Part shown: positions 1 through 9,403 of the stretch, one piece after another
Position numbering within the stretch: position 1 is the first letter of the stretch
Layout of the letters: each line of letters starts with the position of its first letter
Position numbers and translations under genes: made by a program
The notes under the pieces: model-generated
The model's database searches: none
Seen by the model: only the letters and a program-made list of their open reading frames with translations
What the model was told of the DNA's origin: nothing
From: Roseicitreum antarcticum
GTDB lineage: Bacteria; Pseudomonadota; Alphaproteobacteria; Rhodobacterales; Rhodobacteraceae
Reading direction: 5' to 3'
DNA: 64,000 nt
Assembly (NCBI RefSeq): GCF_014681765.1
Contig: NZ_CP061498.1
Coordinates: 3,175,501-3,239,500, forward strand

Positions 1-248
1 ACGGCAGCGACAGTATCGCCGCGCTGCGCCACCACGACCTGATAGCCGGGGTAAGAGATCACGCCACGGTTGTCGGGCTGCGGGCGTGGTTCGGTTGTCT
101 GCTGCGCCGCCTCGGCGGTGGAAAAGCCGTTGTCGCCGTTACGCAGATCCCAGTCGAGAACCGGCCCGTTGCAGGCGGCCAGCGCCAGCCCCGAAAGCCC
201 CAGAAGCCAGAACCGTGCAATCTTGCCGTCAAATGTCGAAATTTTCAA
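1..248 (-). CDS. NlpD-like LysM lipoprotein, N-terminal fragment (runs off the left edge)
   Basis: About 82 N-terminal residues are visible. They begin with a lipoprotein signal: a hydrophobic stretch followed by the lipobox LALAAC, so the Cys near residue 26 would be lipidated. Around residues 68-82 the sequence YQVVVAQRGDTVAAV looks like the start of a LysM peptidoglycan-binding domain. The start is a TTG; no in-frame ATG precedes it, and AGGG lies just upstream. NlpD-type proteins usually carry a C-terminal M23 peptidase-like domain, which here would lie outside the window. The gene follows surE and pcm on the same strand, the classic surE-pcm-nlpD order, supporting a cell-wall amidase activator or murein hydrolase role. 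Confidence 0.75.
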   Translation of the reverse strand, partial: MKISTFDGKIARFWLLGLSGLALAACNGPVLDWDLRNGDNGFSTAEAAQQTTEPRPQPDNRGVISYPGYQVVVAQRGDTVAA

Positions 249-392
249 AACGCTGCCCTTATGTTGCCTGACTGAAGTTGCCGACGACTTTGCCGGCGGT
301 CCGCGTCTGGTCCGAACCTTGTGCCCCGAGGCGTCGTTTTCCTGCCGTTTCGCCGCCAAAGCCCTTTCGGTCTGATTTGCTCGCAAAGCCCC

Positions 393-1034
393 TTAGTCCT
401 GTCCCATGCCTTCAATCAAGGGGACAAAGCGGACGGGCCGCAATTCCTCATAGTCAAATCCTGTTTCCAGCCGCGTCACCCGGATCAAGCTTTGCACCGC
501 ATCCGATTGACCAACAGGAACCACCATTATACCGCCGATCCGCAGTTGCGCCAAGAGCGGGCCGGGCGGGTCTTCGGCGGCGGCTGTCACGATGATGCGA
601 TCAAATGGCGCCTGTTCGGGCAGGCCGAAGGACCCATCCGCCGACAGCGCGGTGATATTCGTCAGTCCCAGCGTGTCGAAAATGCCGCGCGCGGCGGCGA
701 CCAGCCTGCGGTGACGCTCCACGGTATACACCCGCCGCGCCAGGTGTGACAGCACCGCCGCCTGGTAGCCCGAGCCTGTTCCGACCTCCAGCACCTTGTC
801 GCGCGGGCCGACATTAAGGGCCTGCGTCATCTGCCCCACGACCGAGGGCTGGCTGATCGTCTGGCCGCAGGCGATCGGCAGGGGCATGTCTTCATAGGCG
901 CGGTCAGCAAAGATGCCCTTGACGAAGACGCCGCGGTCGATCCGCTCCATCGCGGCCAGAACCCGTGCGTCCGTGACTCCGCTGGAGCGGATTGCAAACA
1001 GAAAACGCATTTTCTGTTCGGCGTCGTCCATCAT
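393..1034 (-). CDS. pcm: Protein-L-isoaspartate O-methyltransferase
   Basis: A 213-residue cytoplasmic enzyme that methylates L-isoaspartyl residues in aged proteins using S-adenosylmethionine, starting their repair. Motif I of the methyltransferase fold is clear ([13 protein letters not shown], about residues 80-92). The upstream segment with ACGQTISQP is a PCMT family signature. Length is typical. The start ATG overlaps the surE stop codon (ATGA), so the two are translationally coupled. The order surE-pcm-nlpD is widely conserved. Confidence 0.95.
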   Translation of the reverse strand: MMDDAEQKMRFLFAIRSSGVTDARVLAAMERIDRGVFVKGIFADRAYEDMPLPIACGQTISQPSVVGQMTQALNVGPRDKVLEVGTGSGYQAAVLSHLARRVYTVERHRRLVAAARGIFDTLGLTNITALSADGSFGLPEQAPFDRIIVTAAAEDPPGPLLAQLRIGGIMVVPVGQSDAVQSLIRVTRLETGFDYEELRPVRFVPLIEGMGQD

Positions 1035-1816
1035 TCCAGCGCAGTCCGCAGGGTTTCGAGCGCGTCATAGGCGGTCAGGTCGGCGCGCATTGGCGTGACC
1101 GAGATATAGCCGTCAAGATTGGCCGCCGCATCGGTTCCGGGGGCGGTGGGCAGGTGTTGCGGCCCGCCCTTGATCCACAGGAACTTGCGTCCTGATGGGG
1201 AGATCTGCGCCTCGACCCCCATGAAGGTGTCCTTGCGGTAGCCTTGGGTGGTGACGCGCAGTCCCTTCACATCCGCGCCGGCGATCGGCGGGAAGTTGAC
1301 GTTGTAAAACAGCCGGTAATCGCCGCCGTCCCACTGTGCCTTGTCAAGAAGCTGGCGCACGACAGCAGCGCCATGCACGATGGCGGCGTCGAACATGTCG
1401 GGCAGGTCTTCGGTCAGCGGGCCGATGTATTGCGACAGTGCAATCGCAGGCAGGCCTTGAAGTGCGGCCTCCATCGCGCCGCCGATGGTGCCGGAATAGA
1501 GCACGTTTTCCGCCGCGTTATTGCCCCGGTTCACGCCTGACAGCACCAGATCAGGGCGCGCGCCCTGCAACACATCGTAAAGCCCCGCCAGCACGCAATC
1601 GGCGGGCGAGCCTTCGGCGGCATAGCGCCGTGTGTCCAGCTTGGCGATCATCATCGGATGGGTATAGCTTATGCAATGCCCGACGCCCGATTGCTCGAAC
1701 GCGGGCGCGACGACCCAGACCTCGCCCTTCGGCCCGGCGATTTCATGCGCGATTGCTTCGAGCACCTTCAGGCCGGGGGCGTTGATACCGTCGTCATTTG
1801 TCACCAGAATACGCAT
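1031..1816 (-). CDS. surE: 5'/3'-nucleotidase SurE
   Basis: A 261-residue metal-dependent nucleotidase/polyphosphatase acting on nucleoside monophosphates; the family is linked to stationary-phase survival. The N-terminus [16 protein letters not shown] carries the family DD metal-binding motif, and [19 protein letters not shown] (about residues 93-111) is the second conserved block. Length fits the family. It is first in the surE-pcm-nlpD group. A gap of about 190 bp separates it from the hydrolase gene ending at 2006. Confidence 0.96.
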   Translation of the reverse strand: MRILVTNDDGINAPGLKVLEAIAHEIAGPKGEVWVVAPAFEQSGVGHCISYTHPMMIAKLDTRRYAAEGSPADCVLAGLYDVLQGARPDLVLSGVNRGNNAAENVLYSGTIGGAMEAALQGLPAIALSQYIGPLTEDLPDMFDAAIVHGAAVVRQLLDKAQWDGGDYRLFYNVNFPPIAGADVKGLRVTTQGYRKDTFMGVEAQISPSGRKFLWIKGGPQHLPTAPGTDAAANLDGYISVTPMRADLTAYDALETLRTALE

Positions 1817-1986
1817 GCGTCTGCCCTGTCGGTTGTTGCGTTCTACCGTTAGTCCAGCGCGGGCAGAACGACAAGGGCGGGGGCCGTCTTTCCGCAGGGA
1901 CAGTGGCGCGGCGGGGCCGGATTACGCCAGTTTCGTGACCTTTGGCGGGGGTGTGAGGCCCGGGTGTCATGCCGCGGTTACCAACG

Positions 1987-2006
1987 GCGCGCAAAAGGTT
2001 GCGCGC
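1987..2006 (-). terminator. Perfect 8-bp hairpin at the end of the ABC/hydrolase operon
   Basis: The minus-strand sequence GCGCGCAA-CCTT-TTGCGCGC forms a perfect 8-bp stem with a 4-base loop and touches the stop codon of the CocE-like gene. No T tract follows, so it is at best a weak or non-canonical terminator, or an mRNA 3'-end stabiliser. Confidence 0.35.
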
Positions 2007-3859
2007 TACGCCCCGGTGGGGATCTGCATCAGGTTCAAGCGCGCCACCACGCCCGGGCCGAAATGTAGCGTGTTGCTGGCCTTGTGGCGCTGTTGCGACA
2101 GATCATCGCCCAGAGCGGCATTGGGGTTCACATCAAAGCGCGGGAAGTTCGAGGACGACACCTCTAGCCGGATGCGATGCCCGGCGCGAAACAGGTTGGC
2201 GGTCGGATACATCGGGATGGTCAGCGTGACTGGAGTGTCGGGTTCCAGAGGTAGTAGCCGGTCAAAACCTTCGCGGAACGGTGTGCGCAGAATGCCATCG
2301 CAAAGGTTCATTGCAAAACCGTGCGGGAACTCAGCCGTGCGTGGCCAGACATCGACCAGTTTCGCGGTGAAATCCGTCGTTGGCCGGTCGGAAGAGATTG
2401 TCAGATCGACCGAGACATTGCCCGCGACCGCCACATCCTGCGCCAAGGGCTCAGATTCGAATACCAGAACATCCGCGCGGCTGGTCAACGGCATGCCGGG
2501 GGCGCGGCTGCCGAAGAAGGCCGCTTCCTCGCGCTGATCGAAGGCCCCGCCAACCATGACTGGCGCGCCCGAGGTGATGGGGCCGCCGATTGTGGGCACC
2601 GGGTCTTCGGGATCGAAGATATAGCCCACGGTGCCCGCTTCACGGGGCAGCCGGGGGTCCAACCCGCCCTGCGGTGTCAGGTAAAGCGGCATCGGGGTGG
2701 CGTCTGGAGGCGGCCAGTCCTGCGCCGTGATCCACCTGCCGCCGTGATCCAGCCGCCCTTCCGCCGTGTGCTGCCCGCTGCCGCCGCCCATCAGGAAGAA
2801 GCGCACAGGCTGTTCAGCCCCATCGTCGGCACCTTGCAGATGTCGGCTGAAATAGGCGATGCGCCAGGCGACGAAATCGCAGCCGGTCGCGGCCTCGAAC
2901 GTGGCGTCGGGGCCGAAATCGACCTTCCCCGCGTAGGTACGCGAGCGGTTGCCGTGGGTCCAGGGCCCCATGATAAGGCGCGCGGGATGGCCAAGGGCAC
3001 GCAGCCCGCTGAAGTTTTTGATCGCGGTGCAGGCATACGGGTCGTACCAGCCTGACATATGCACCGAGGGCACCGGGGGCATGCGATCATGATAGCCCGC
3101 TGCATAGAGCGCCGGGATCTTCCAGTAGTCGTCGAACAGGGTGCGGTCCCACTGATCGAACAGGTAATCCTCATAATCCGGGATCGGTGAAAGCGGCGAA
3201 TGCCCGCGCTTCCAAGGCATCCGGCGGAACCATGCGGCGATGTCGGTGGCTTCCAGCGCGGCCTTGGCCACCGGGTCGGCTGCCGCCGCGCGCGAGCGCA
3301 GGGCATGGCGGAAAGCCCAGGTGACCTGCTTCAACTCCAGCGCGCCGCCAAAGCGGATGCCGCCCTGATAGGCGTTGGAAAATCCGCCGCAATCCAGCAC
3401 CATCGCGGCCAGCCCTGGGGGGGACAGGGCGGCGGCGGCCATCTGGGTATGGGCGGAATAGGACATGCCCATGGTGCCGATCTGGCCATCGCACCAATCC
3501 TGTGCTGCGATCCAGGCCAGCGTCTCAGCGCCGTCCTCAGCCTCGCCCCGGTATTTGGTGAAGCGCCCTTCCGAGGCATAGCGGCCCCGGCAGTCCTGAA
3601 ACACCACGACGAACCCGGCGGCGGTGAAAAAACCCGCCAGCTCGCGGCGGCCGAACACCTGCGGATGCGCGACGGTGTATTCGTTGGTGCGTGGCGCGCG
3701 CTTGTCGTAGGGCGTGCGTTCCAGCAGCACGGGCCAGGGGCCTGTGCTGCTGTCTTCGGGCAGGAATATGTCACAGGCCAGCCGAACGCCATCGCGCATC
3801 GGCACCATGATGTCTTGCATGACGCGCGCGGACGCGGTGTGCTCGGCGGGTTGTGACAT
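2006..3859 (-). CDS. CocE/NonD-family alpha/beta hydrolase (S15-like acylase/peptidase)
   Basis: A 617-residue serine hydrolase of the cocaine esterase / glutaryl-7-ACA acylase / X-Pro dipeptidyl-peptidase (S15) family. The nucleophile is likely Ser133 in GTMGMSYSAHTQ; the acid and base lie in SGWYDPY and MGPWTHGNRS. The C-terminal half is the usual jelly-roll domain (for example DVSVDLTISSD-like and HRIRLEVSSSNFPRFDVN segments). No signal peptide is visible, so it is probably cytoplasmic. The nucleophile elbow has Ala where relatives often have Gly (GxSYxG). It starts 15 bp after the solute-binding protein stop and is the last gene of the ABC operon, suggesting it cleaves an imported peptide, amide or ester. 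Substrate unknown. Confidence 0.85.
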   Translation of the reverse strand: MSQPAEHTASARVMQDIMVPMRDGVRLACDIFLPEDSSTGPWPVLLERTPYDKRAPRTNEYTVAHPQVFGRRELAGFFTAAGFVVVFQDCRGRYASEGRFTKYRGEAEDGAETLAWIAAQDWCDGQIGTMGMSYSAHTQMAAAALSPPGLAAMVLDCGGFSNAYQGGIRFGGALELKQVTWAFRHALRSRAAAADPVAKAALEATDIAAWFRRMPWKRGHSPLSPIPDYEDYLFDQWDRTLFDDYWKIPALYAAGYHDRMPPVPSVHMSGWYDPYACTAIKNFSGLRALGHPARLIMGPWTHGNRSRTYAGKVDFGPDATFEAATGCDFVAWRIAYFSRHLQGADDGAEQPVRFFLMGGGSGQHTAEGRLDHGGRWITAQDWPPPDATPMPLYLTPQGGLDPRLPREAGTVGYIFDPEDPVPTIGGPITSGAPVMVGGAFDQREEAAFFGSRAPGMPLTSRADVLVFESEPLAQDVAVAGNVSVDLTISSDRPTTDFTAKLVDVWPRTAEFPHGFAMNLCDGILRTPFREGFDRLLPLEPDTPVTLTIPMYPTANLFRAGHRIRLEVSSSNFPRFDVNPNAALGDDLSQQRHKASNTLHFGPGVVARLNLMQIPTGA

Positions 3860-3874
3860 GTCAGGCCCTTCCGT

Positions 3875-5428
3875 TCAGTCGAGGCTGATGTTGGTCATCA
3901 ACGACCGGCCATCGGGGCTGGGCGTGAAGCTGTAGTTAGCCCGGACTGCCCAGTTGTTGCCTTCCCAGTACAGTGGGATCACTGCGACATCTTCGGCGGC
4001 AATGCGCGCGGCTTCTTGCAGGGCGGCCTCGCGCTCGGCATCATCAAATGCCTCGAACGCTTCACCTAGGGCGGCGTCGAACTCGGGGCTGGAGTAGCGG
4101 AAGCGGTTGTTCGACCCCCAGCCGCGATCTTCGTCAAAGCTGCCCAGCACGTTGCGCAGTGCCAGCGAGGACTCCCCGGTTGTGATGCCGAAGGCCACCA
4201 TGAAGGCCGAGAATTCGCGCGCGGTCGCCTGCCCGAAATACACGTTGGTGGGGACGGATTCGACCTCGACATCCAAACCCAGTTGCGCCCACATCTGACC
4301 GACCGCCAGCAACACATCGGTGTCGTTGACATAGCGGCCCGCCGGGCCGTGGATCGTCATTGACCAGCCATCCTCGTAGCCGGCCTCGGCCAGCAATTCA
4401 CGGGCGCGTTCGGGGTCATAGGTGGGGGTGGGCAGGTCCGGGTTGTGGCCAAAGATGCCTTCGGGGGCAAACTGGTTCGCGGGCGCCCCTGATCCGAACT
4501 GGATCCGGTCGATAATGGCTTCGCGGTTGATGCCGAGGCTCAGCGCCTCGCGGACCCGAACGTCAAGGAAGGGGTTGCCCACCGCCGGGTCGATCTGCAC
4601 GGTCGTATCTTCCAGCTGATCGACGCCCATGTAGAGCATCCGGGCCGAGGGAGCCGAGATCACGTCGATTCCGTCATCGGCGCTCAGGCGCTGCAGGTCG
4701 TTGGGTGGCACGGCGTCGATGAAATCCACCTCGCCTGCCTGAAGCGATGCGACGCGGGTGGCGGCGTTGTCGAGGAAGCGAATGGTGATTTCCTCGAATG
4801 CAGCGGTTTCGCCCCAATAATCGTCGTTGCGCGCGATCACCAGTTGCTCACCCGGGCTGTAGCTGACCATGCGGTAGGGGCCAGTACCCAACGCGGCGGT
4901 CCCCCGGTCGAAATCGGCGCTTTCCGCATCGCCCGCGTCGCGCGACACGATGTAAATGGTCGCCAGGTCGCTGATGAGCACCGGCGCGGGTTCGGCGGTG
5001 GTGACGACCAGCGTCTGGTCATCCACGGCTTCGACGCTGGAAATGGCGGCCAGGCGCTGGGTGAAGGGCGCGGGGCTGTTGGGCACCTCTGGAATACGCT
5101 CGAACGTATAGACCACGTCATGCGCGGTGAAGGGGCTGCCGTTGGTGAAGGTCACGCCTTCCCGCAGGGTGAAGGTCCAGGTCAGGCGATCCTCGGACAC
5201 TTCCCATTCGGTCGCCAGCCCCGGCGTGAAATTGCCCGCCGCGTCGATGTGTACCAGGCGGTCATAAAGGTTCATGGCCAATTGCTGGTTCTGCCCGGTT
5301 GTGGCGAAATGTGGGTCCATCGAACTCGGCGCGGCCGACAGGCCTGCGGTCAGGGTTTGTGCACTTGCACTGCCCGCGCACAGGGCGGCGACGGCGGTGG
5401 CGGTCATCAGTTGGGTCAGTCTGGTCAT
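3875..5428 (-). CDS. ABC transporter solute-binding protein, peptide/nickel family (SBP_bac_5)
   Basis: A 517-residue periplasmic binding protein. The chosen ATG at 5428 has GGGAG about 9 bases upstream and opens a clean Sec signal (MTRLTQLMTATAVAALCAG...SASAQ, cleavage about residue 23). Longer in-frame starts would run into the preceding ATPase gene. Family hallmarks include SMDPHFATTGQNQQLAMNLYDRL near the N-terminus and the segment TWEVSEDRLTWTFTLREGVTF-like around residues 80-100. It would deliver di- or oligopeptides, or related solutes, to the permeases at 7394-9291. It lies between the second ATPase gene and the hydrolase gene in a compact operon. Confidence 0.9.
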   Translation of the reverse strand: MTRLTQLMTATAVAALCAGSASAQTLTAGLSAAPSSMDPHFATTGQNQQLAMNLYDRLVHIDAAGNFTPGLATEWEVSEDRLTWTFTLREGVTFTNGSPFTAHDVVYTFERIPEVPNSPAPFTQRLAAISSVEAVDDQTLVVTTAEPAPVLISDLATIYIVSRDAGDAESADFDRGTAALGTGPYRMVSYSPGEQLVIARNDDYWGETAAFEEITIRFLDNAATRVASLQAGEVDFIDAVPPNDLQRLSADDGIDVISAPSARMLYMGVDQLEDTTVQIDPAVGNPFLDVRVREALSLGINREAIIDRIQFGSGAPANQFAPEGIFGHNPDLPTPTYDPERARELLAEAGYEDGWSMTIHGPAGRYVNDTDVLLAVGQMWAQLGLDVEVESVPTNVYFGQATAREFSAFMVAFGITTGESSLALRNVLGSFDEDRGWGSNNRFRYSSPEFDAALGEAFEAFDDAEREAALQEAARIAAEDVAVIPLYWEGNNWAVRANYSFTPSPDGRSLMTNISLD

Positions 5429-5451
5429 TGTTATAGCTCCCATGGTGGTGA

Positions 5452-6426
5452 TTATGCGACTTTGTGGCACGCAACGGTGCGTCCCGCGGCAACCTTGCGC
5501 AGGGCCGGCCGCTCGGCGCGGCACTGGTCATCGGCAAGGGGACAACGGGGGTGAAAATGACACCCGGACGGCGGGTGCAACGGTGACGGGATTTCGCCCT
5601 TCACCGGGGTGTAGCGGCGCTTGCCGGTCGTCAGCCGCGGCACCTCGGCCAACAGGGCCTGTGCGTAGGGGTGCAGCGGTTCGCGATACAAATCAGCAAC
5701 AGGTGCGCTTTCGACCACGCGGCCCAGGTACATGATGACCACCCGGTCAGCGATATGTTCCACCACGCCCAGATCGTGGCTGATGAAGAGGTAGGTCAGC
5801 CCGAATTCTTCGCGCAGGTCCATGAACAGGTTCAGCACCTGCGCCTGCACCGACACATCCAGCGCCGACACGGCCTCATCACAGACAATCAGTTCCGGGC
5901 GCACGGCAAGGGCACGGGCAATCGCGATGCGCTGCCGCTGCCCGCCGGAAAACTGGTGCGGATAGCGCTGGCGATAGGCCGGGTCCAGCCCGACACGCTC
6001 CAGCAGGTCGGCGACGAAGGCATCCTTCTCGCCCGCAGAGATCTGGCCATGGAACACCGGCGCCTCGCCGATCACCCGGTCGATCCGGTGGCGCGGGTTG
6101 ATCGAGGACATCGGGTCCTGAAACACCATCTGGATGCGCAGCCGGGCCTTGGCTTCCGCTTCCAGGGGGGCGCCCTTCCACAGCACTTCGCCATCGGACG
6201 GTGCGTGGATCCCCGCCGCCACCCGGCCCAGTGTGGATTTGCCGCAGCCGGATTCGCCCACCAGCCCCACAACCTCGCCCGCGGCGATGCCAAGGCTGAC
6301 CCCGTCGACGGCATGCACGGTTTCCGCCGAAACCTTTGCGCCCAGCTTCTGCGCGAGGCGCCCGGCAAGGTCGATGTGCTTCGAGAAACGTTTAGAGACG
6401 TTATCGAGTGTCAGTAGATCGCTCAT
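5452..6426 (-). CDS. Peptide ABC transporter ATP-binding protein, DppF/OppF type
   Basis: A 324-residue ATPase with Walker A (GESGCGKSTLG, about 56-66), signature SGGQRQRIAIARAL, and Walker B followed by DEAVSALDVSVQAQ. The C-terminus has the oligopeptide-transporter extension with cysteines (GCHFHPRCPLADDQC) typical of OppD/F-type subunits, where the cysteines can hold an iron-sulfur centre. The longer linker before Walker A resembles OppF/DppF. It overlaps the preceding DppD-type gene by 4 bp and energises import through the 7394-9291 permeases. Confidence 0.93.
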   Translation of the reverse strand: MSDLLTLDNVSKRFSKHIDLAGRLAQKLGAKVSAETVHAVDGVSLGIAAGEVVGLVGESGCGKSTLGRVAAGIHAPSDGEVLWKGAPLEAEAKARLRIQMVFQDPMSSINPRHRIDRVIGEAPVFHGQISAGEKDAFVADLLERVGLDPAYRQRYPHQFSGGQRQRIAIARALAVRPELIVCDEAVSALDVSVQAQVLNLFMDLREEFGLTYLFISHDLGVVEHIADRVVIMYLGRVVESAPVADLYREPLHPYAQALLAEVPRLTTGKRRYTPVKGEIPSPLHPPSGCHFHPRCPLADDQCRAERPALRKVAAGRTVACHKVA

Positions 6427-7397
6427 GCCAGCACCTCCTGATCTGCGCAGGGCAGGGCATCGGTGCGCCAGCAGCGCACGCCGTCGCGCAGGGCCTGCGG
6501 TACCTCGCAGCCCTCGGCACGATAGGCACAGCGCGGCGCGAAGCGGCAGCCCTTGGGGCGGTTCAGCGGTTGCGGTGCGGCGCCAGGGATCTGTGCCAGC
6601 CGCACGCCACGCTGGTTTCGCGACGGCACCGATCCGATCAACCCGCGTGTATAGGGGTGTCGCGGGGCGGTGATGATATCGTCGACGCGCCCGTCTTCGA
6701 CCACCTCACCGGCGTACATGACGGCCACGCGGTCGGCGAAACCAGCGACCACCGACAGGTCATGCGTGACCCACATCAGCCCCATGCCCCGGTCTTCGAC
6801 CAGCCCCTGCATCAGGTGCAGCACCTGCGCCTGAATGGTCACGTCAAGCGCCGTCGTCGGTTCATCCGCGATGATCAGGTCGGGGTCGTTCAACAGCGCG
6901 ATGGCAATGGCCACACGCTGGCGCATCCCGCCGGAAAACTGGTGCGGATAGGCGCGCATGCGTTCATCGGGGCTGGGAATGCCGACGCGCCCTAGCGCAT
7001 CGCGGCACAGCGTCCACGCCGCGTCATGGGGCATCCGTCGGTGCGCGTTGATGGTTTCCAGCATCTGCGTGTCGATGCGCAGCACCGGGTTCAGCGTCAT
7101 CATCGGGTCTTGAAAGATCATCGCGATCCGCGCGCCGCGCAGCGCGCGCATCTGGTTGGCCGGTGCATTGGCGATCTGCGTGCCGTCAAACCGGATGGTG
7201 CCGCCGACGATCCGCCCTGGCGCGCCGATCAGCCCCATGACCGACAGGCCCGTGACCGATTTGCCCGACCCGCTCTCGCCGACCACGGCCAGCACCTCGC
7301 CGCGGTCCACGGCAAAGCTGACGCCGTCGATGGCTTTCACGACGCCCGCATCGGTGAAGAAATGCGTCGCCAGATTGTCTATTTCCAGCAAGCTCAT
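6423..7397 (-). CDS. Peptide ABC transporter ATP-binding protein, DppD/OppD type
   Basis: A 324-residue ATPase paired with the 5452-6426 subunit. Walker A is [13 protein letters not shown]; the signature is [31 protein letters not shown] split over about residues 154-184, containing Walker B and the D-loop. The C-terminal cysteine-rich extension ([15 protein letters not shown]) marks the oligopeptide subfamily. Start and stop overlap both neighbours by 4 bp, giving tight translational coupling. Confidence 0.93.
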   Translation of the reverse strand: MSLLEIDNLATHFFTDAGVVKAIDGVSFAVDRGEVLAVVGESGSGKSVTGLSVMGLIGAPGRIVGGTIRFDGTQIANAPANQMRALRGARIAMIFQDPMMTLNPVLRIDTQMLETINAHRRMPHDAAWTLCRDALGRVGIPSPDERMRAYPHQFSGGMRQRVAIAIALLNDPDLIIADEPTTALDVTIQAQVLHLMQGLVEDRGMGLMWVTHDLSVVAGFADRVAVMYAGEVVEDGRVDDIITAPRHPYTRGLIGSVPSRNQRGVRLAQIPGAAPQPLNRPKGCRFAPRCAYRAEGCEVPQALRDGVRCWRTDALPCADQEVLA

Positions 7398-8320
7398 CGG
7401 ATATTCCTCGGGTTCAGGACATCGCGCAGGTGGTCACCCACCAGGTTGATCGAGACGATCAGCAGCAAAAGCGCCAGACCGGGGAACACGCTGATCCAGT
7501 ATTGCCCCGACAGCACGAACTGAAAGCCGTTCGAGATCAACAGCCCCAGCGAGGGCTGGGTCGCGGGCAGGCCGACGCCCAGGAAGCTCAGGGTGGCTTC
7601 CAGCGCGATGGCACTGGCGATTTCCACCGTATAAAGCACCATCAGCGGGGGCAGGCAGTTGGGCAGCAGATGCCCTGAGATGATGCGGAAGCGTGACAGG
7701 CCCAGGCTTTCCGCCGCCTCGACATATTCGCGCTTCCTCTCTGAAAGGGCGGTGGCGCGGGCGACCCGGGCAAAGGTCGCCCATTGCACCACGATCAGCG
7801 TGAAGACGATCTTGTCGACCCCGCGGCCCAGCACGGCCAGCAAGATCAGCGCGACCAGGATCGGGGGGAACGACAGGTGCAGGTCCACCAGCCGCATGAT
7901 CAGCGTATCGACCCGCCCGCCCGAATAGGCGGCAATCAGGCCCAGCGTCAGCCCCAGCATCAGCGCGGCGGTGCAGGCGATCACGCCCACGCCAAGCGAG
8001 ATGCGCAGCCCATAAAGGATCGCAGACAGCATGTCGCGGCCCTGTCCATCGGTGCCCAGCGGATAGGCCGCGCCGGTAAACCCGGCCTCGCCAGGGGACA
8101 ACCGGCTGTCCATGATGTTCAGGCTGCGCAGATCGTAGGGGTCCTGCGCGGCCAGAAGCGGCGCGAAGACCGCTGCGAAGACGATCAGGGTGAACAGGAT
8201 CAGCCCGGCCACCGCGACCTTGTTGCGCATGAAGTCGCGGAGCACGCGGCGAAACGGCGCCTCGGTCGTGGCAACGGGTGGCGGGGAATTGGCGGTTTTA
8301 GGTTGGGTGATGTCGGTCAT
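7394..8320 (-). CDS. Peptide ABC transporter permease, DppC/OppC type
   Basis: A 308-residue inner-membrane permease. The first membrane span begins near residue 37 (VAVAGLILFTLIVFAAVFAPLLA), followed by a periplasmic region and five more hydrophobic segments. The EAA loop, which contacts the ATPase, is near residues 200-215 (EAAESLGLSRFRIISGHLLPN). It overlaps the DppB- and DppD-type genes by 4 bp each. Partner of the permease at 8317. Confidence 0.92.
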   Translation of the reverse strand: MTDITQPKTANSPPPVATTEAPFRRVLRDFMRNKVAVAGLILFTLIVFAAVFAPLLAAQDPYDLRSLNIMDSRLSPGEAGFTGAAYPLGTDGQGRDMLSAILYGLRISLGVGVIACTAALMLGLTLGLIAAYSGGRVDTLIMRLVDLHLSFPPILVALILLAVLGRGVDKIVFTLIVVQWATFARVARATALSERKREYVEAAESLGLSRFRIISGHLLPNCLPPLMVLYTVEIASAIALEATLSFLGVGLPATQPSLGLLISNGFQFVLSGQYWISVFPGLALLLLIVSINLVGDHLRDVLNPRNIR

Positions 8321-9291
8321 GCTTTGCCCCCGTCGATGCGGATGCGCGGGTCGATCAGCGAATAGAGCAGATCAACCACCAGATTGATGATGATGAACAG
8401 CACGACGATTACGATCAGGTATGCGACCACCACCGGCCGGTCCAGCAACTGGATCGAGTCGATTATCAGCTTGCCCATGCCCGGCCAGGCGAAGATCGAC
8501 TCGGTCACCACGGCAAAGGCGATCAGCCCGCCGAAGGACATGCCGACCACCGTGACAATCGGGATCAGGATGTTGCGCAGAATGTGGACGAAGACGACCC
8601 GCCGCTCGCTCAGGCCCTTGGCGCGGGCAAAGCGGATGTAATCCTGCGGTTCTACCTCGCGCACGCCAGACCGTGCCAGCCGGATCACCAGCGCAAGGTG
8701 CCCGATGGCCAGATTGACTGCGGGCAGGGTGATGTGTTGCAGCCCGTCCAGTGTGAACAGGCTGGATCTGATTCCCAGGAACTCTCCCACCTCGCCCCGC
8801 CCGGACACCGGGAACCAGCCCAACATCACGGCGAAGACCATGATCAGCATGATCGCCTGCCAGAAATTCGGCACCGAAAAGCCCAAGATGGACCCTGCCA
8901 TGATTCCCTGGCTGCCGACCGAACCCGGCCGCAACCCGGCATAAACACCCAGCGGCAGGCCCAGCACCACAGCGATCATGATCGCGGCAAAGGCCAGTTC
9001 CAACGTCGCAGGCATACGTTCCAGGATCAGCCCCAGCGCGGGGCGGTTATAGATGAAGGAATTGCCGAAATCGCCCTGAAGGACATTCCCCATGAAGACG
9101 AGGTATTGTTCATGGAATGGCCGGTCGAGGCCCATCTGCGCAATCAGGCGCAGACGCTCGGCCTGCGTCGCCTCGGGGTCGATCAAGATGTCGACCGGAC
9201 TGCCAACGGCATAGATGCCCGCAAACACCACAAACGACATGACCGCCGCCAGAAATACCGCCTGCATCAAACGTCGAATGATATAAACCAA
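8317..9291 (-). CDS. Peptide ABC transporter permease, DppB/OppB type (first gene of operon)
   Basis: A 324-residue inner-membrane permease of the DppB family: an N-terminal span (MQAVFLAAVMSFVVFAGIYAV), a characteristic soluble segment with DRPFHEQYLVFMGNVLQGDFG, then five spans and an EAA loop (RFARAKGLSERRVVFVHILRN). The start is a TTG preceded by AGAGG; the next in-frame ATG (residue 9) would clip the first span. It heads the minus-strand operon and faces a LysR gene across a short gap, so LysR control is likely. Confidence 0.92.
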   Translation of the reverse strand: MVYIIRRLMQAVFLAAVMSFVVFAGIYAVGSPVDILIDPEATQAERLRLIAQMGLDRPFHEQYLVFMGNVLQGDFGNSFIYNRPALGLILERMPATLELAFAAIMIAVVLGLPLGVYAGLRPGSVGSQGIMAGSILGFSVPNFWQAIMLIMVFAVMLGWFPVSGRGEVGEFLGIRSSLFTLDGLQHITLPAVNLAIGHLALVIRLARSGVREVEPQDYIRFARAKGLSERRVVFVHILRNILIPIVTVVGMSFGGLIAFAVVTESIFAWPGMGKLIIDSIQLLDRPVVVAYLIVIVVLFIIINLVVDLLYSLIDPRIRIDGGKA

Positions 9292-9376
9292 CAGGAGCCT
9301 CTATTCTTGTGGCAAAGGGGCGCCGCCCCAACTTGTGATTCAAAGGCTTGCAGATAAGTCAATTTGGCGCAATCAT
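9292..9376. promoter_or_regulatory. Divergent promoter region between ABC operon and LysR gene
   Basis: Only 85 bp separate the two divergent starts. The layout is typical of LysR autoregulation and target control. The part next to the LysR start is distinctly AT-rich compared with the flanks. I cannot assign -35/-10 boxes with confidence. Confidence 0.45.
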
Positions 9377-9403
9377 ATGAATATCAGAAATACGAGTATT
9401 CAT
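9377..9403. repeat. AT-rich inverted repeat at the LysR start (possible operator)
   Basis: ATGAATA at 9377-9383 is the perfect inverse of TATTCAT at 9397-9403, with a 13-base centre. This dyad size suits a LysR-type binding site, but it overlaps the annotated start. If translation begins instead at the in-frame TTG at 9404, the dyad would sit entirely upstream. Confidence 0.35.
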
